DNA of 64,000 bases from CALBPI01 sp039027435 (GTDB lineage: Bacteria; Pseudomonadota; Gammaproteobacteria; Steroidobacterales; Woeseiaceae): assembly GCA_039027435.1 (NCBI GenBank), contig JBCCKF010000010.1:82436-146435 (forward strand), written 5' to 3'. The translations under genes and the position numbers were made by a program. Numbering within the stretch: the first letter of the stretch is position 1; each line of letters begins with the position of its first letter. Positions 1 to 9,978 of the stretch are shown here, one piece after another. The notes under the pieces were generated by a model. It did no database searches. It had not been told where the DNA came from and worked only from the letters and a program-made list of their open reading frames with translations.

Positions 1-2
1 AA

Positions 3-1559
3 ACGCTCGGGTCAGAGCTGGATAGAATCGGATTGAATGCACCTGCCTGGCTTGTAGCATCGCGGGCTTTGGCCGGCTCTGCGCGGCAACAGCATCGACC
101 TTCTGCGTGGATGCCCAGCATTTCGACGCTGCTGGAATCCGCTGGATGGTTAGGCCGCGATTGTCTGGACTCTGAGCTCTATCAGTTACGGGCGCAGTTT
201 GATGATGCGCTTGATCTGATCAGGCGCGTCGACACACACCTGGGTGCGATCTCCTTTGGCCACATGGTCAGTTTGGTCTCCGCGCAGCTGGCAGAACGTA
301 CTTTTGCGCCGGAACAGACCGAATCCCGCGTGTTGCTCTGCGGTCCGCTAGAAACGGCCGGCATGACCTTTGACGCAGTCTGGATCGCAGGCATGGACTC
401 GACCCAGTGGCCGCCTCCCGGCAAACCTCTGGCGCTGCTTTCGGCCGCGCTTCAGCGGGAATATGAAATGCCCGACGCATCGCCGGAGCAGACGCGACGG
501 TTCTGGAGTCGCCAGTGGCAACGGTTGATGGGTTCATCAAACACGGTGAACGCAAGCTATGCGGCGTTCGTCGACGGCCGTCCGCGCCTGCCGGCACCGG
601 TGATTGCAGATTTCCAGACCGATCTTCCCACCGAGACCTGCCCATCGTCGGTGAAGCAATTGCTTGAAAGCATGCCTGTCAGTCGCGCCGAGGAGCACTT
701 TCCCGCCTGGCCGCCGGGCAAACCCGTTCGGGGAGGCCATCATGTGCTGAGATTGGTCGGTGCAGATCCGTTTCTGGCACAAGTGACAGCGCGCTGGGGC
801 GTGGCGCCCACAGAGCAACCGGAGTATGGCATCAGTGCACGTACACGAGGCGTATTGATTCACGCCGCGCTTGAGCACCTGTATAGCGATCGTCACGAAA
901 GCGACGCGGCGCCAACGGACGACGCTATCGATCAATCGGTGTCCGAGGTTTTCCGAGGACAGTTTGCCGGGGCAGATGCGACGTTCCGTGCGCTATTGCG
1001 CCAGGAAGAGGCAAGAACGAGCGCACTGATTCGTGAATTCGTCTTGCAGGAACAAGCACGAGAACCGTTTCGGGTGTGTGCACTAGAGGCCAGCCAGAAA
1101 CTCCACCTTGGCTCACTCACCCTGCAATTGCGCGCAGACCGGATCGATATTGTTGATGATGCATTGTTGATTATCGACTACAAAACGGGTGCAACGGATT
1201 TCCAGCCCGATGTGCGCAGCGGGGAGTTCGATCGCGTAACCCAGCTTGCGGCTTACGCGCTGGCGGCTGAACAACCGGTTTGTGCTGTGGCGATTGCATC
1301 GATCCATCCGCGCAATCAGAGTTACCGTGGGTTGTATGGTCAAGGGCAACAACGACTGCCCGATGATGTCGTACATCGCGGTAGCCCGAAGGCGCTCGAG
1401 GACGTCTTGCCCGAGTGGACAGACATCGCACGAAAGCGCACCGCCATGCTGGAACGGGGCGAGGGCTGGCTAAATCTGAAAACTCCCGCTCGAGACTGGC
1501 TGTCGATGGGACCGCTCAGTCGTATGGCAGATGTTCGCAGTTCGAAAGACCGTGGATAG
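3..1559 (+). CDS. AddB/RecB-like PD-(D/E)XK nuclease protein (5' partial)
   Basis: C-terminal 519 codons of a DNA-repair nuclease; the frame is open to the window edge, so the true start lies upstream and the TTG at 33 is internal. The last 200 residues hold a RecB-type nuclease domain: a GVLIHAALEH helix, then RADRID and IIDYKTG, giving the acidic residues and the D-Y-K lysine of the PD-(D/E)XK core. Upstream is a helicase-like part resembling inactive AddB. It overlaps the next gene, an AddA-type helicase/nuclease, by 29 bases. The two probably form one double-strand-end processing complex (AddAB type), in the cytoplasm. The pairing is as in proteobacterial proteins annotated 'probable DNA repair protein'. 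Confident about the class, less about the exact orthologue. Confidence 0.85.
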   Translation, partial: TLGSELDRIGLNAPAWLVASRALAGSARQQHRPSAWMPSISTLLESAGWLGRDCLDSELYQLRAQFDDALDLIRRVDTHLGAISFGHMVSLVSAQLAERTFAPEQTESRVLLCGPLETAGMTFDAVWIAGMDSTQWPPPGKPLALLSAALQREYEMPDASPEQTRRFWSRQWQRLMGSSNTVNASYAAFVDGRPRLPAPVIADFQTDLPTETCPSSVKQLLESMPVSRAEEHFPAWPPGKPVRGGHHVLRLVGADPFLAQVTARWGVAPTEQPEYGISARTRGVLIHAALEHLYSDRHESDAAPTDDAIDQSVSEVFRGQFAGADATFRALLRQEEARTSALIREFVLQEQAREPFRVCALEASQKLHLGSLTLQLRADRIDIVDDALLIIDYKTGATDFQPDVRSGEFDRVTQLAAYALAAEQPVCAVAIASIHPRNQSYRGLYGQGQQRLPDDVVHRGSPKALEDVLPEWTDIARKRTAMLERGEGWLNLKTPARDWLSMGPLSRMADVRSSKDRG

Positions 1560-4500
1560 ACCGCGCGATTTTGAGGCGCGGGAGCGAGCGCTCGATATCC
1601 GGCAGAGCTTTATCGTGCAGGCTCCAGCGGGATCGGGAAAGACGGCACTTCTGACGCGACGTATCCTGCGACTGCTTGCCGTTGTCGATGCGCCGGAGCA
1701 AGTTCTGGCGATCACCTTCACGCGAAAAGCGGCAGATGAAATGCGGGCGCGAGTCGTGACTGCCCTCAGGGAAGCGGCAGCCGAGTCGACCGCTAGTTCC
1801 GCGTTTGAAGCAGCGATTCGATCCGATGCTCAAGCGGTTCTAATGCGCGACCGCGAACAGCAATGGGCGCTGTTACAGATGCCTGAGCGGCTGCAAATCA
1901 TGACGGTCGACGCGCTGAACGCGCGGCTGATCGCGGCGCGGCCATTGACTTCTGGCCAACTAGGCCGTCAATTGGTGACGACCGAACAGCGAACCCGTTT
2001 CCTGCGGTCATCCGCCGAAGCCATGCTCGACTGGGTTACCGAATCTGGCGAAACTGCAGAAGGCATTCGTCGAGTATTTGCCAGTTCGGACTTCGATATG
2101 GGTTTCTGGCGACGCCAGATCACCGACATGCTGCACAAGCGCGATCGTTGGTTGCCGACCATATTGGAACGACTTGCGGCATCCCCAGAGACCCGTAGAG
2201 CCGACAGTGAAGCTCTACTAGAAGGCATCGCCAATCGCGTGATCGCGCGAGTCACCGACCGTCTGAAGGCTGATCTCCTTGAATCGTTGTATACCGCGGT
2301 CACGTTTGCGGCAACCAATCTGGCCGAGTCCGATCCAGGGATGCCGGTGTCATGGGATGTCTCCAACGCGGTCGACAAGCCGGCTTTCTGGCGCGCGGCA
2401 TGCCGTGCATTGCTGAAACAAGATGACACGTGGCGAACCCGTCTCGATGTGAAGTGTGGTTTCCCACCGACGGCCAAACCTGAAAAACAGGCTGCCGTTG
2501 GTTTACTGGGTCAGTTGGCTGTCATTGAGGGTTTGGATGCAGCACTCGCGGCGACGCGATTTCTTCCGGATCTGTATTACACCGATACTGAGTGGCACGA
2601 TGTGGAAGCCATGTTGTTGTCACTGAGAGCGGCAGCCGCGGAGCTCGAACGCGTCATGACCGCGAACGCGACGTTTGATTATCCGGAGCTGGCTGCGCAA
2701 GCATTGCATGCACTGGGGGATGACAGCGCAGCCACGGATCTCGCGCTGCAGTACGACTATAGACTGCAGCACATCCTTGTCGACGAGATGCAAGACACGA
2801 GTGCACGACAGTATCGGCTGCTGGAACGCTTAATTTCGGGGTGGTCGCCTTCCGACGGTCGAACGCTTTTTTGTGTCGGTGATCCGATGCAGTCGATCTA
2901 TCGTTTTCGCGGCGCTGAAGTTAGCTTGTTCCTCAAGGCGTGGGATGAGGGCATCGGTGATTACCCACTAACGCCGTTGCAGCTCACTACGAACTTTCGA
3001 TCCAGTCGCCCGATCATCGAATGGGTAAACTCGAGTTTCGCACGCATTTTTGGTGATCGATCCGATCGCATTGAAGAGTTGGTTGCTCACGCACATTCAG
3101 ACTGGGCCCCCAACGCAACGGGCGCCGGGGAGGTGCGTTGGCACATCGACACAGCCTCGGGTGAGGACGAAGCAGAAAGTGTGGTCGCGCAGGTCTTGGA
3201 CCTGCTGGCGTCTACCGATGGGGATGTCGCCATTCTTGGTCGCACTCGACATGCACTGCAGCCCGTTGTTGCGGCTCTTGAACGCAATACCGTTAGCTTT
3301 GAGTCGGTGGAGATGGAGCGGCTCACTGAACGTCCAGAAGTCCAGGAACTGATAACACTGACGCGGTTGCTTGAGATGCCGGACGACGATATTGCCTGGC
3401 TCGGCGCACTGCGAGCCCCGTGGTGTGGGCTTAGCCTCGAACAACTGGACGACATGATGCAGCTCAGGCCCGAAATCGTGCCCGTGTCGATTGAGCTGCG
3501 CGTCCAGCTGGCGCTTGAGAAAGAAATCTGGCCAGCAAGCGAACGGAAGACCATCAGCAAATTTCTGGACCTTATCGGACAGGCGAGGCGGGGCGCGGCG
3601 ACTCGCAGTATGCGTGAGCGTGTTGAGACGCTTTGGGGCGCATTGGGTGGTCCTGCTGTATTGACCACAGCTAACCAACTGGACGCTGCATTTGCCTATC
3701 TCTCCGCGCTGGATGAACTCGAGAATGCCGGCCATCTGGATAACCCCGCTGAGCTCGAACAGCTGCTTGAGGCTCGAAAGGTGACGGGTGGCAGGGCCGG
3801 TGCGCGCGTCGTTGTCATGACGATCTTCTCGTCAAAGGGACTTGAGTTTGATCATGTATTGATGCCCGGTATGAATATCGGATCTCAGAGTGACACGACA
3901 CCCAGTCTGCGCATGGAGACTGGAGAGATCGACGGACAGACTGCGGTAATGTTCTCAGCGATCGCATCGCGTGCGACACCCGGTGCGGACCCAAAGGGCC
4001 AGTTGCTTGCTCAATTGGAAGCGCAACGTGCAGATAACGAGCTGAAGCGATTGCTCTACGTTGCTACAACCAGGGCCAAACAATCGCTGCACTTGTTTGT
4101 GGCGACGGAGCCTACAACGAAAGGTGATCGTTGGAAATCGCCAGCCAGAAACACGCTCCAACGTGCGATTTGGACACAGGCGCTGGAGCAATTGCCGCCA
4201 GCAGAGGCACAGACGGGGGACCGTGGTCAGAACCAGCCACAAGAAGCGGTATTCGCAGCACCGCAGCGCGTCCGTGTGGCGCATCAGTATCGATCACAGT
4301 CCGAACCAGTGCCCAATACCAACACACCAGTCTTGGAAACTGAGGTGTCGGCGGAGGACGGCGAATCCACCGCTCGCCATATTGGTACCGTGGTACACGA
4401 ATGGATGCGCCGACTAGCAGGTCATGACGACCCATGGCGGCGCTTCGAGGAATCTGTTGATACTCGGGGTCGCACAAGACATGCACTTCAGCGACTCGGC

Positions 4501-4911
4501 GTTGCCAGCGAGGCTCTGGATGCGACGGTCGATGCGGTTCACGCGTTGCTCGAGAGCGGCGTCAACTGTGAACAGGGACGGTGGGTGCTGAGCAACCGAC
4601 ATACAGATAGCCAAACGGAATTTCCGCTGTGGACACGCACGCCGACAGGAGTGCGTCGTCTGATTGTAGATCGACTGCTACGTGATAAACGGGGACAGTT
4701 GTGGATTATCGACTACAAGACCAGCGCCACGGATGAGGTGGATTCGAGTGCTTTCTTCGAATCCGAGATACAACGCTATCGTCCACAGCTAGCGCGTTAT
4801 GCCGAGGCCATCGGACAACTGCCCCATTTCCGATCCGACGCCGGCAAGATCCACCAGGCACTGTATTTTGTGGCATTCGGAGCGCTGGTGGAGATCACTC
4901 AGGGGCTCTGA
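1531..4911 (+). CDS. UvrD/AddA-type helicase-nuclease (RecB-like)
   Basis: Superfamily 1 DNA helicase of 1126 residues with a C-terminal nuclease, expected to unwind and resect broken DNA ends. Walker A is APAGSGKT (residues 31-38), followed by ITFTRKAADEM (motif Ia). The Walker B/motif II is VDEMQDTS near residue 415, and DPMQSIYRFRGAE is motif III. KGLEFDHV and LLYVATTRAK are motifs V and VI. The C-terminal PD-(D/E)XK nuclease shows LIVDRLL and IIDYKTSA near residue 1060. Start ATG 1531 lies inside the end of the preceding nuclease gene, implying translational coupling. It converges on gspN with a 17-base overlap of the 3' ends. Length and domain order match AddA. Confidence 0.9.
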   Translation: MFAVRKTVDRPRDFEARERALDIRQSFIVQAPAGSGKTALLTRRILRLLAVVDAPEQVLAITFTRKAADEMRARVVTALREAAAESTASSAFEAAIRSDAQAVLMRDREQQWALLQMPERLQIMTVDALNARLIAARPLTSGQLGRQLVTTEQRTRFLRSSAEAMLDWVTESGETAEGIRRVFASSDFDMGFWRRQITDMLHKRDRWLPTILERLAASPETRRADSEALLEGIANRVIARVTDRLKADLLESLYTAVTFAATNLAESDPGMPVSWDVSNAVDKPAFWRAACRALLKQDDTWRTRLDVKCGFPPTAKPEKQAAVGLLGQLAVIEGLDAALAATRFLPDLYYTDTEWHDVEAMLLSLRAAAAELERVMTANATFDYPELAAQALHALGDDSAATDLALQYDYRLQHILVDEMQDTSARQYRLLERLISGWSPSDGRTLFCVGDPMQSIYRFRGAEVSLFLKAWDEGIGDYPLTPLQLTTNFRSSRPIIEWVNSSFARIFGDRSDRIEELVAHAHSDWAPNATGAGEVRWHIDTASGEDEAESVVAQVLDLLASTDGDVAILGRTRHALQPVVAALERNTVSFESVEMERLTERPEVQELITLTRLLEMPDDDIAWLGALRAPWCGLSLEQLDDMMQLRPEIVPVSIELRVQLALEKEIWPASERKTISKFLDLIGQARRGAATRSMRERVETLWGALGGPAVLTTANQLDAAFAYLSALDELENAGHLDNPAELEQLLEARKVTGGRAGARVVVMTIFSSKGLEFDHVLMPGMNIGSQSDTTPSLRMETGEIDGQTAVMFSAIASRATPGADPKGQLLAQLEAQRADNELKRLLYVATTRAKQSLHLFVATEPTTKGDRWKSPARNTLQRAIWTQALEQLPPAEAQTGDRGQNQPQEAVFAAPQRVRVAHQYRSQSEPVPNTNTPVLETEVSAEDGESTARHIGTVVHEWMRRLAGHDDPWRRFEESVDTRGRTRHALQRLGVASEALDATVDAVHALLESGVNCEQGRWVLSNRHTDSQTEFPLWTRTPTGVRRLIVDRLLRDKRGQLWIIDYKTSATDEVDSSAFFESEIQRYRPQLARYAEAIGQLPHFRSDAGKIHQALYFVAFGALVEITQGL

Positions 4912-5674
4912 GACTACCTTCCCAATTGAACGGATACTGGCCCGAACTGTTCGGCGCACCGAGTAGCGGTCGTATGGAGTTATCCATGCCGCGAGGCGCC
5001 TGATCGGTCAGCTTCAACAGCCCGTCCATTCGGAATCGTGTGCCACTACCGAGATCGAAATCGCCCGAGACATCAAATGCCCCATCGATCGATTCAATGA
5101 CTCCACCAATCGTGTAGTCAGGGTCGTCGTCGACATCATTAAATCGAATTCTGTGGCTGCCCAGTGGTTGATTACCGATAGCGGCGTAGAAGAGGTCTCG
5201 AAACTCGAGCGTGCCATTGACGACGGACTCTGGCCATTGATCGACAATGACAAGCGTATCGGCCGAGACCCGAGCGATGCCTTGAGTGGGTCCAATGCTG
5301 GAGGAATATCGGGTAAAAGGTGCGAGGTCGACCTGAGCCACAAGACCATCTGCCTTGATACGCCCGGATGGCGATATCGCCAAATCGGTTTCGACGAAGC
5401 CCCCTGGGACCTGCGCTTCCACGGCGACACGAACCTTGCCGGTCAAAAAACCCCAAGGCGAGAGTGTCCATTCGACCGGTCCGACCCCAATCCGCTGCGC
5501 CTCAATCGCTGAAATCTCTCCTTGCCAGATCGTGCCACTAATGCCGCGCGTCGCGACGTTGTCTGGCAGGAACCAGTTGAGTGCAACCGATGCAGGCAAC
5601 CGGACGACAAGACCAATCAACAGTACTGGAAGGGCGATGAACAACCCTCGCTTCAACCCAGGGGACATGCTCAA
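4895..5674 (-). CDS. gspN: Type II secretion system protein N
   Basis: Bitopic inner-membrane protein, 259 residues. One N-terminal membrane helix (about residues 9-30, LFIALPVLLIGLVV) is followed by a periplasmic domain rich in beta-strand pattern, as in GspN. The segment LSPWGFLTGKVRV is typical of the family. It is the last gene of the gspG-H-I-J-K-L-M-N run and overlaps gspM by four bases (ATGA). GspN is present in only some T2SS and its role is poorly defined; it is thought to be accessory to the inner-membrane platform. Identification rests mainly on position plus the membrane and periplasmic layout. Confidence 0.85.
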   Translation of the reverse strand: MSMSPGLKRGLFIALPVLLIGLVVRLPASVALNWFLPDNVATRGISGTIWQGEISAIEAQRIGVGPVEWTLSPWGFLTGKVRVAVEAQVPGGFVETDLAISPSGRIKADGLVAQVDLAPFTRYSSSIGPTQGIARVSADTLVIVDQWPESVVNGTLEFRDLFYAAIGNQPLGSHRIRFNDVDDDPDYTIGGVIESIDGAFDVSGDFDLGSGTRFRMDGLLKLTDQAPRGMDNSIRPLLGAPNSSGQYPFNWEGSLRAPE

Positions 5675-6147
5675 CCTCGTTGCAAGACAAGACTGGCGTC
5701 AACACGACCAGTTTCGCTGCGGTCAGTCATTCGCGCTTGCGTCACGCGGAGACCGTGAGCGTTTGCGAGAATACCGAGCCACCTGACGATATCGTCGAAC
5801 GCGGCATTCTCGAAATTGACCCGGATGCTGTCGTTTGCCGTCGGCGTGCTGCTCCGGAACGCTGTGTTCAGCGCGCTGGCATTTACGGTGCTCGCGATGA
5901 TCAGGTTCAAAGAGCCCTCAGCGCCGCCGCCGGCGCTGGTTACAGGCGCACCGCCACGACTCGCGATCACTCGATCAGCACTTGCGATCAGCCGTTCCTT
6001 GCGCTCGACGGCGATTTCCGAACGTTCGTGATTGATCATTACCGGTTCGAGCACAAATACGTAAACCGCAGTCACGACAGCGACCAATGCTGCCGTCGAA
6101 ACCAGCACCTGTTCCCGGCGTTGCAGGGACTCAAACCACTCCCTCAT
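5671..6147 (-). CDS. gspM: Type II secretion system protein M
   Basis: 158 residues: a short cytoplasmic start (REWFESLQRREQ), one membrane helix (about residues 14-34, VLVSTAALVAVVTAVYVFVL), then a periplasmic ferredoxin-like domain. GspM binds GspL and is part of the inner-membrane assembly platform. The EQVL...LEP pattern around the helix is characteristic. It overlaps gspL by four bases and gspN by four bases, so the three are translationally coupled. Confidence 0.93.
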   Translation of the reverse strand: MREWFESLQRREQVLVSTAALVAVVTAVYVFVLEPVMINHERSEIAVERKERLIASADRVIASRGGAPVTSAGGGAEGSLNLIIASTVNASALNTAFRSSTPTANDSIRVNFENAAFDDIVRWLGILANAHGLRVTQARMTDRSETGRVDASLVLQRG

Positions 6148-7412
6148 AACGCTGCCTCCGATACTTGAATCCGACCAGCGATTTGGCCTTCTTCCTTACG
6201 CTCTGTGCGCAAGATGCGCGCATCGAATTCACCGCTCTCCGCAATGGCTTCTCGCAGCTCCTCGAGTGCGATGTCCGACTCGGTGACGAGTTGTAAATTG
6301 AGCGTGCCATTGTCGTAGCTGATCGCTTCAATTTCCGGAGGTGTTTCCGCACTCGCATCTGACAGGGCAGTCAGGTAATCGAGAAAATCGACGCTACTGT
6401 TGGTCGATTGCGAACCTCCGTTGCCGCGGCCGGGTTGTCTGCGGTTTAACACATTCGAAAGTTGTGGCTCAGCGCGGCCAGCGTCCAATCGCTCGCCGGT
6501 CAATTGCGTCAGCCTGGAGACTATTTGTTGGTCTAGATTCTCCACCTGACGAGAAAGCGCTCGCGCTTCGATAGCGGTGGTCGTGAATGCCATTAAGCCC
6601 ACAGCTACCAGTAGACCAGCGGCGGCATACCACGGCTTGAGTGCGGCCATCGTATCCGCCCTGACGCCGAATTGACCCTGCAACAGGTCTGTTCCCGAAC
6701 GCGCCATCAAGGCGCGTGCGGCGAAACCAAACCAGCCCTGCGAAAGCGCGCGCCTATCCACCGGGATCGAACCGGCGTCCAGCGTGTCTAAGGCCGTCTC
6801 GTTGTGCGCCAAACCCGCTTCATCCGCGTAGATTTGCAGCTGTCGGATTGACTCGCTGTCTTCTCCAAGCGACCCAATTGTGGCGTCAATTGCAAGCTGT
6901 AGCGGCAGCCCTCGAAACGACACGGGCTCAACACCGGCACCGTCAATAATGGCCATATCGCCAATCAGCAGAATCTGTAGATGGCCCTCAACGGCATCCA
7001 GCGCGTCCGGCAATGCGAAAGCAGCCCGCGGCGACAGCCCAGCCTCGGTGAGATCTTCAAGCACGGATGACAGCACGTCCTGCGGCACGACAACGACGCC
7101 TCGTGTGTTGTCTTCACGCTTGTCGCCAGCAGCAAAATGCAGAGCGTCGATTTCGCCCGGGAAGTGCTCTTCGAGCGCGAATGGCAGTGCGGTCAGAAGC
7201 TTCTTGCCAGTCACCGGCAAATCGGTTTCCAGCATCGTAATCTTGTCGGATGCAAGGATCAGGTGAACCGGCATGCCTTGCGCGGCGCTGGCCAGCGCTT
7301 GCAGATCACCCTCGCCGGGAGCGGAAACCGCATCGCCGCCGCTATTGGCTCGAACCCAGAAGTAATGATCGGGGTCGCTGTCGCTCACACCCACGTAGAT
7401 TATGTCGCTCAC
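6144..7412 (-). CDS. gspL: Type II secretion system protein L
   Basis: 422 residues. The first about 250 residues form the actin-like cytoplasmic domain that binds the GspE ATPase, with the DLPVTGKKLLTALPFALEE segment near residue 65. One membrane helix follows (WYAAAGLLVAVGLMAF, near residue 268), then a periplasmic domain that pairs with GspM. gspE itself is not in the window, so the ATPase, GspF, and the GspC/D parts must be encoded elsewhere. Thirty bases separate it from gspK. Confidence 0.93.
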   Translation of the reverse strand: MSDIIYVGVSDSDPDHYFWVRANSGGDAVSAPGEGDLQALASAAQGMPVHLILASDKITMLETDLPVTGKKLLTALPFALEEHFPGEIDALHFAAGDKREDNTRGVVVVPQDVLSSVLEDLTEAGLSPRAAFALPDALDAVEGHLQILLIGDMAIIDGAGVEPVSFRGLPLQLAIDATIGSLGEDSESIRQLQIYADEAGLAHNETALDTLDAGSIPVDRRALSQGWFGFAARALMARSGTDLLQGQFGVRADTMAALKPWYAAAGLLVAVGLMAFTTTAIEARALSRQVENLDQQIVSRLTQLTGERLDAGRAEPQLSNVLNRRQPGRGNGGSQSTNSSVDFLDYLTALSDASAETPPEIEAISYDNGTLNLQLVTESDIALEELREAIAESGEFDARILRTERKEEGQIAGRIQVSEAAL

Positions 7413-7442
7413 ACTGATCGCCTTTGAGTCGCGGAGTTCTGG

Positions 7443-8375
7443 TTATGGCGGGCTGCCGAAGCTGCGTTGAATGACAGCCACTTGCCCTTGTTCCGTGCGA
7501 TAAAGAAGAGAGTACATTGTGAATCGGATAGTGCCAATACGAACCACCGACCTCAGCTGGAAGTAGCGTGTTTGTGTATCCAGAGTTGCAATCGCCTCGT
7601 CGCTCAGAATGCCTGCAAACGTAATGCTGGGATCTTCGATGCCGATCTCTGCGCGCTCTTCAATCACTCGCTGGACATCCGCACCTGCCATGTTTTCATC
7701 GAGTGTCTGCAGGATGAGCTGAGTCGCCGTATTCACGTTCAGCGCGGTCCGCTCCGGTAGCGCCGTGACATGCGGTAACAGCTGCGGCAACACGTCGGGC
7801 GTCAGTCCCTCGACCATCGCCAGTTCGGCGGTAGAGCGAAACGCAAGATTCGGCACACGCAACGGCGGCAGGCGATTGGTGTAAATTTCGTCCTCCGCAC
7901 CTCCCGGGAATCGCGGTTCTGTATCGGTATCAGACCAATCCATAACCGCCTCAGCGATCTGTGGATCGATCTCCAGCGCGACGAGAAGTCGCCGAAACCG
8001 CTCCAGCTCGATCTCTACAGGCGCGCCATCAGCGTCCATAAGATTGTTGAGATTAAAACGCCCCTGCAGATCGGTCAGTGCACCGGCGACGACACCTTCG
8101 ATGCCGACACCTTCGACAGGAAGTGGGGGTAATTCCTGGGCCCACAATTCTCCGAAGTGGTCGTTTTCAGTGTCATTGAGATCCTGCCGCAGGATGTCGC
8201 CGATCCAGTCCTCAGCGCCGATTGCAAACAAGCGGGCCTGCTCCTGCCAAAGCAAACTTTGCGTGCGTCTTGTTTGGAGCTTTACGTCGCGCGCGAGCTT
8301 CACCGAGACCGACACAACAAGTGTGAAAATCAGCATTGCGAAAATAATAGCGATTGCCCCGCGCTGCCGTCTCAT
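7443..8375 (-). CDS. gspK: Type II secretion minor pseudopilin K
   Basis: 310 residues. The N-terminus MRRQRGAIAIIFAML is a type III signal (prepilin) sequence: the cleavage Gly precedes a hydrophobic helix and, as is normal for GspK, the +5 Glu is missing. The large inserted domain and the C-terminal part with LNVNTATQ (a helix-hairpin-helix-like motif) match GspK. GspK caps the pseudopilus tip with GspI and GspJ. It overlaps gspJ by four bases. Confidence 0.95.
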   Translation of the reverse strand: MRRQRGAIAIIFAMLIFTLVVSVSVKLARDVKLQTRRTQSLLWQEQARLFAIGAEDWIGDILRQDLNDTENDHFGELWAQELPPLPVEGVGIEGVVAGALTDLQGRFNLNNLMDADGAPVEIELERFRRLLVALEIDPQIAEAVMDWSDTDTEPRFPGGAEDEIYTNRLPPLRVPNLAFRSTAELAMVEGLTPDVLPQLLPHVTALPERTALNVNTATQLILQTLDENMAGADVQRVIEERAEIGIEDPSITFAGILSDEAIATLDTQTRYFQLRSVVRIGTIRFTMYSLLYRTEQGQVAVIQRSFGSPP

Positions 8376-8977
8376 GACCGGACCTCGATAATGCGACGTA
8401 GCTCACCCCAGTATTCATGGATCAATACAATCTCTACCGCACGAGGCGGTGGCGAGCGTGGCGCGTTGAGCGGCGGCCATTGTTCGCTCCAACTGTTGTC
8501 GGCTTCACCAAGGAACCGAAAGAGAATCTGCTCGATGCCGTCCAGCAGGACCGTTTCCTGCGGCACAGTTGCTATGACTGGGTCGAGCACCGGCCATTGG
8601 GCACGAACTAGTTCACCATCTTCAAACCGATAGGCCACGCGCAAACTGCTCGCGCGTGGCACCTGTAGCGGATTGCCGTAGCCCGAGCGAGTTAGCTCAA
8701 CGATATAGTTGCTGCGCGAATCCGCAAACAGGGCAGGGCGCCAGGCATTGCCTACAGGTTCACGAACGGGTCGAGGGTGATACTGAGCAAAATCATTGCT
8801 CAGCGTGTTGATCGCGCGTTGCAGCGTTAGTAGTGAATCAACCTCAAGATTCAATCGCTCGGAGGTCCGATAGGCTTGGCCAAAAGTGACCCATGCGAAA
8901 GTAGAGAGAATCGCAAAGATAAACGCCGCTACGAGCACTTCTATCAGCGTGAATCCCGATTGCGATTTAGAACACAC
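8372..8977 (-). CDS. gspJ: Type II secretion minor pseudopilin J
   Basis: 201 residues with the canonical prepilin start GFTLIEVLVAAFIFAI: cleavage after Gly8, Phe at +1, Glu at +5 of the mature protein. The body contains the FGQAYRTSERL and VAYRFEDGELVR segments common in GspJ. It belongs to the GspI-J-K tip complex. It overlaps gspI by 11 bases and gspK by four. Confidence 0.95.
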   Translation of the reverse strand: MCSKSQSGFTLIEVLVAAFIFAILSTFAWVTFGQAYRTSERLNLEVDSLLTLQRAINTLSNDFAQYHPRPVREPVGNAWRPALFADSRSNYIVELTRSGYGNPLQVPRASSLRVAYRFEDGELVRAQWPVLDPVIATVPQETVLLDGIEQILFRFLGEADNSWSEQWPPLNAPRSPPPRAVEIVLIHEYWGELRRIIEVRS

Positions 8978-9410
8978 CGTTTAAGTCGTCCTGTGCGCCA
9001 TCCAGTTGGGTATAGGCGGGAAGACCCACCGAAGGCGGCGCCTGAGCCCGAGAGATGAATCCGCCCACGGTCCTGACCGTGCTTTCCGTATCACCTCGAA
9101 AAACAGTCACATCAATGCGCCGTAAGCCTTCGATCCCCGATTCCGATACGACGGCTTCGACGATCCAATCGCGATCCGCAAATTCGATCTCGCGGGTCGT
9201 TCTCCCGACATCGGGATAGGCGCGAGCCAGACGCAACTCTGCGAGTTCGTTGCTAGCGATGAACACCGCCATCGTGCGGTCGCGCAAGCGATAGACGCGA
9301 TCTGTATCACGAATCATTGCGACTGCAGCGCCTGCGAGCGTTACGGAAACTATGACTAGCGCCACCATCACTTCCATGAGCGTGAAACCCTGTTGAGGTC
9401 TACGTGTCAT
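8967..9410 (-). CDS. gspI: Type II secretion minor pseudopilin I
   Basis: 147 residues. The N-terminus RPQQGFTLMEVMVALVIVSV is a prepilin peptidase site (Gly-Phe, Glu at +5) followed by the pilin helix. ASNELAELRLA about residue 47 is the GspI-typical segment. Small globular domain afterwards. Fits the tip complex of the pseudopilus. ATGA overlap with gspH. Confidence 0.95.
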   Translation of the reverse strand: MTRRPQQGFTLMEVMVALVIVSVTLAGAAVAMIRDTDRVYRLRDRTMAVFIASNELAELRLARAYPDVGRTTREIEFADRDWIVEAVVSESGIEGLRRIDVTVFRGDTESTVRTVGGFISRAQAPPSVGLPAYTQLDGAQDDLNGVF

Positions 9411-9970
9411 GGTAGTTCGGTAAGTAGTTCAAGTTCGCCGAAAGCATCAGCGTTCAATTGTGTGAACTCATCGCTCCCGAACTGATCCAGCCTCAATTGA
9501 AAAGGCGTCATCTCTCCACTGGCGAGAACAACGATCTGCGGCGGTTGCTCTGCGGTTTCAAGCGGGTTACCGAAAGCATCAAATTGCTCCTCGCCCTCAT
9601 CCTCAGGCGCAGCTTCGAGTTCGATCTCACGGTCCTCGACATAGAGCCCCATTACGATATCGTCGGGAAGTACCACAGGTTCCAGGAAGTCGTCATCACT
9701 GATGGTGAGCCAGGCACCGGAGTCGGGGTCGAGATCGAGAATGACGTAACCGTCGGGTTCGAAGCGCAGACCGAAGTTACGACCCTGTAAGGCAGCTTCA
9801 TCACGCATCAACTCGATTGTGTCGGCGAGTTCACGAACCGATTCGCGGGCCGGCGACTCAGTTCTAATCCAAGAAAAGTTGGGTAGCAGGGCGCCTACCA
9901 GCACGGTGATGACAATGACCACCGCCAAAATCTCGAACAGCGTGAATCCACCGGTTCTCCGGCGTGTCAT
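9407..9970 (-). CDS. gspH: Type II secretion minor pseudopilin H
   Basis: 187 residues, prepilin start RTGGFTLFEILAVVIVITVL with Gly-Phe cleavage and Glu at +5. The body has LMRDEAALQGRNFGLRF, characteristic of GspH. An acidic loop (EDEGEEQFD) is present. It lies eight bases after gspG. GspH links the tip complex to the GspG shaft. Confidence 0.95.
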   Translation of the reverse strand: MTRRRTGGFTLFEILAVVIVITVLVGALLPNFSWIRTESPARESVRELADTIELMRDEAALQGRNFGLRFEPDGYVILDLDPDSGAWLTISDDDFLEPVVLPDDIVMGLYVEDREIELEAAPEDEGEEQFDAFGNPLETAEQPPQIVVLASGEMTPFQLRLDQFGSDEFTQLNADAFGELELLTELP

Positions 9971-9978
9971 GGTGGGGG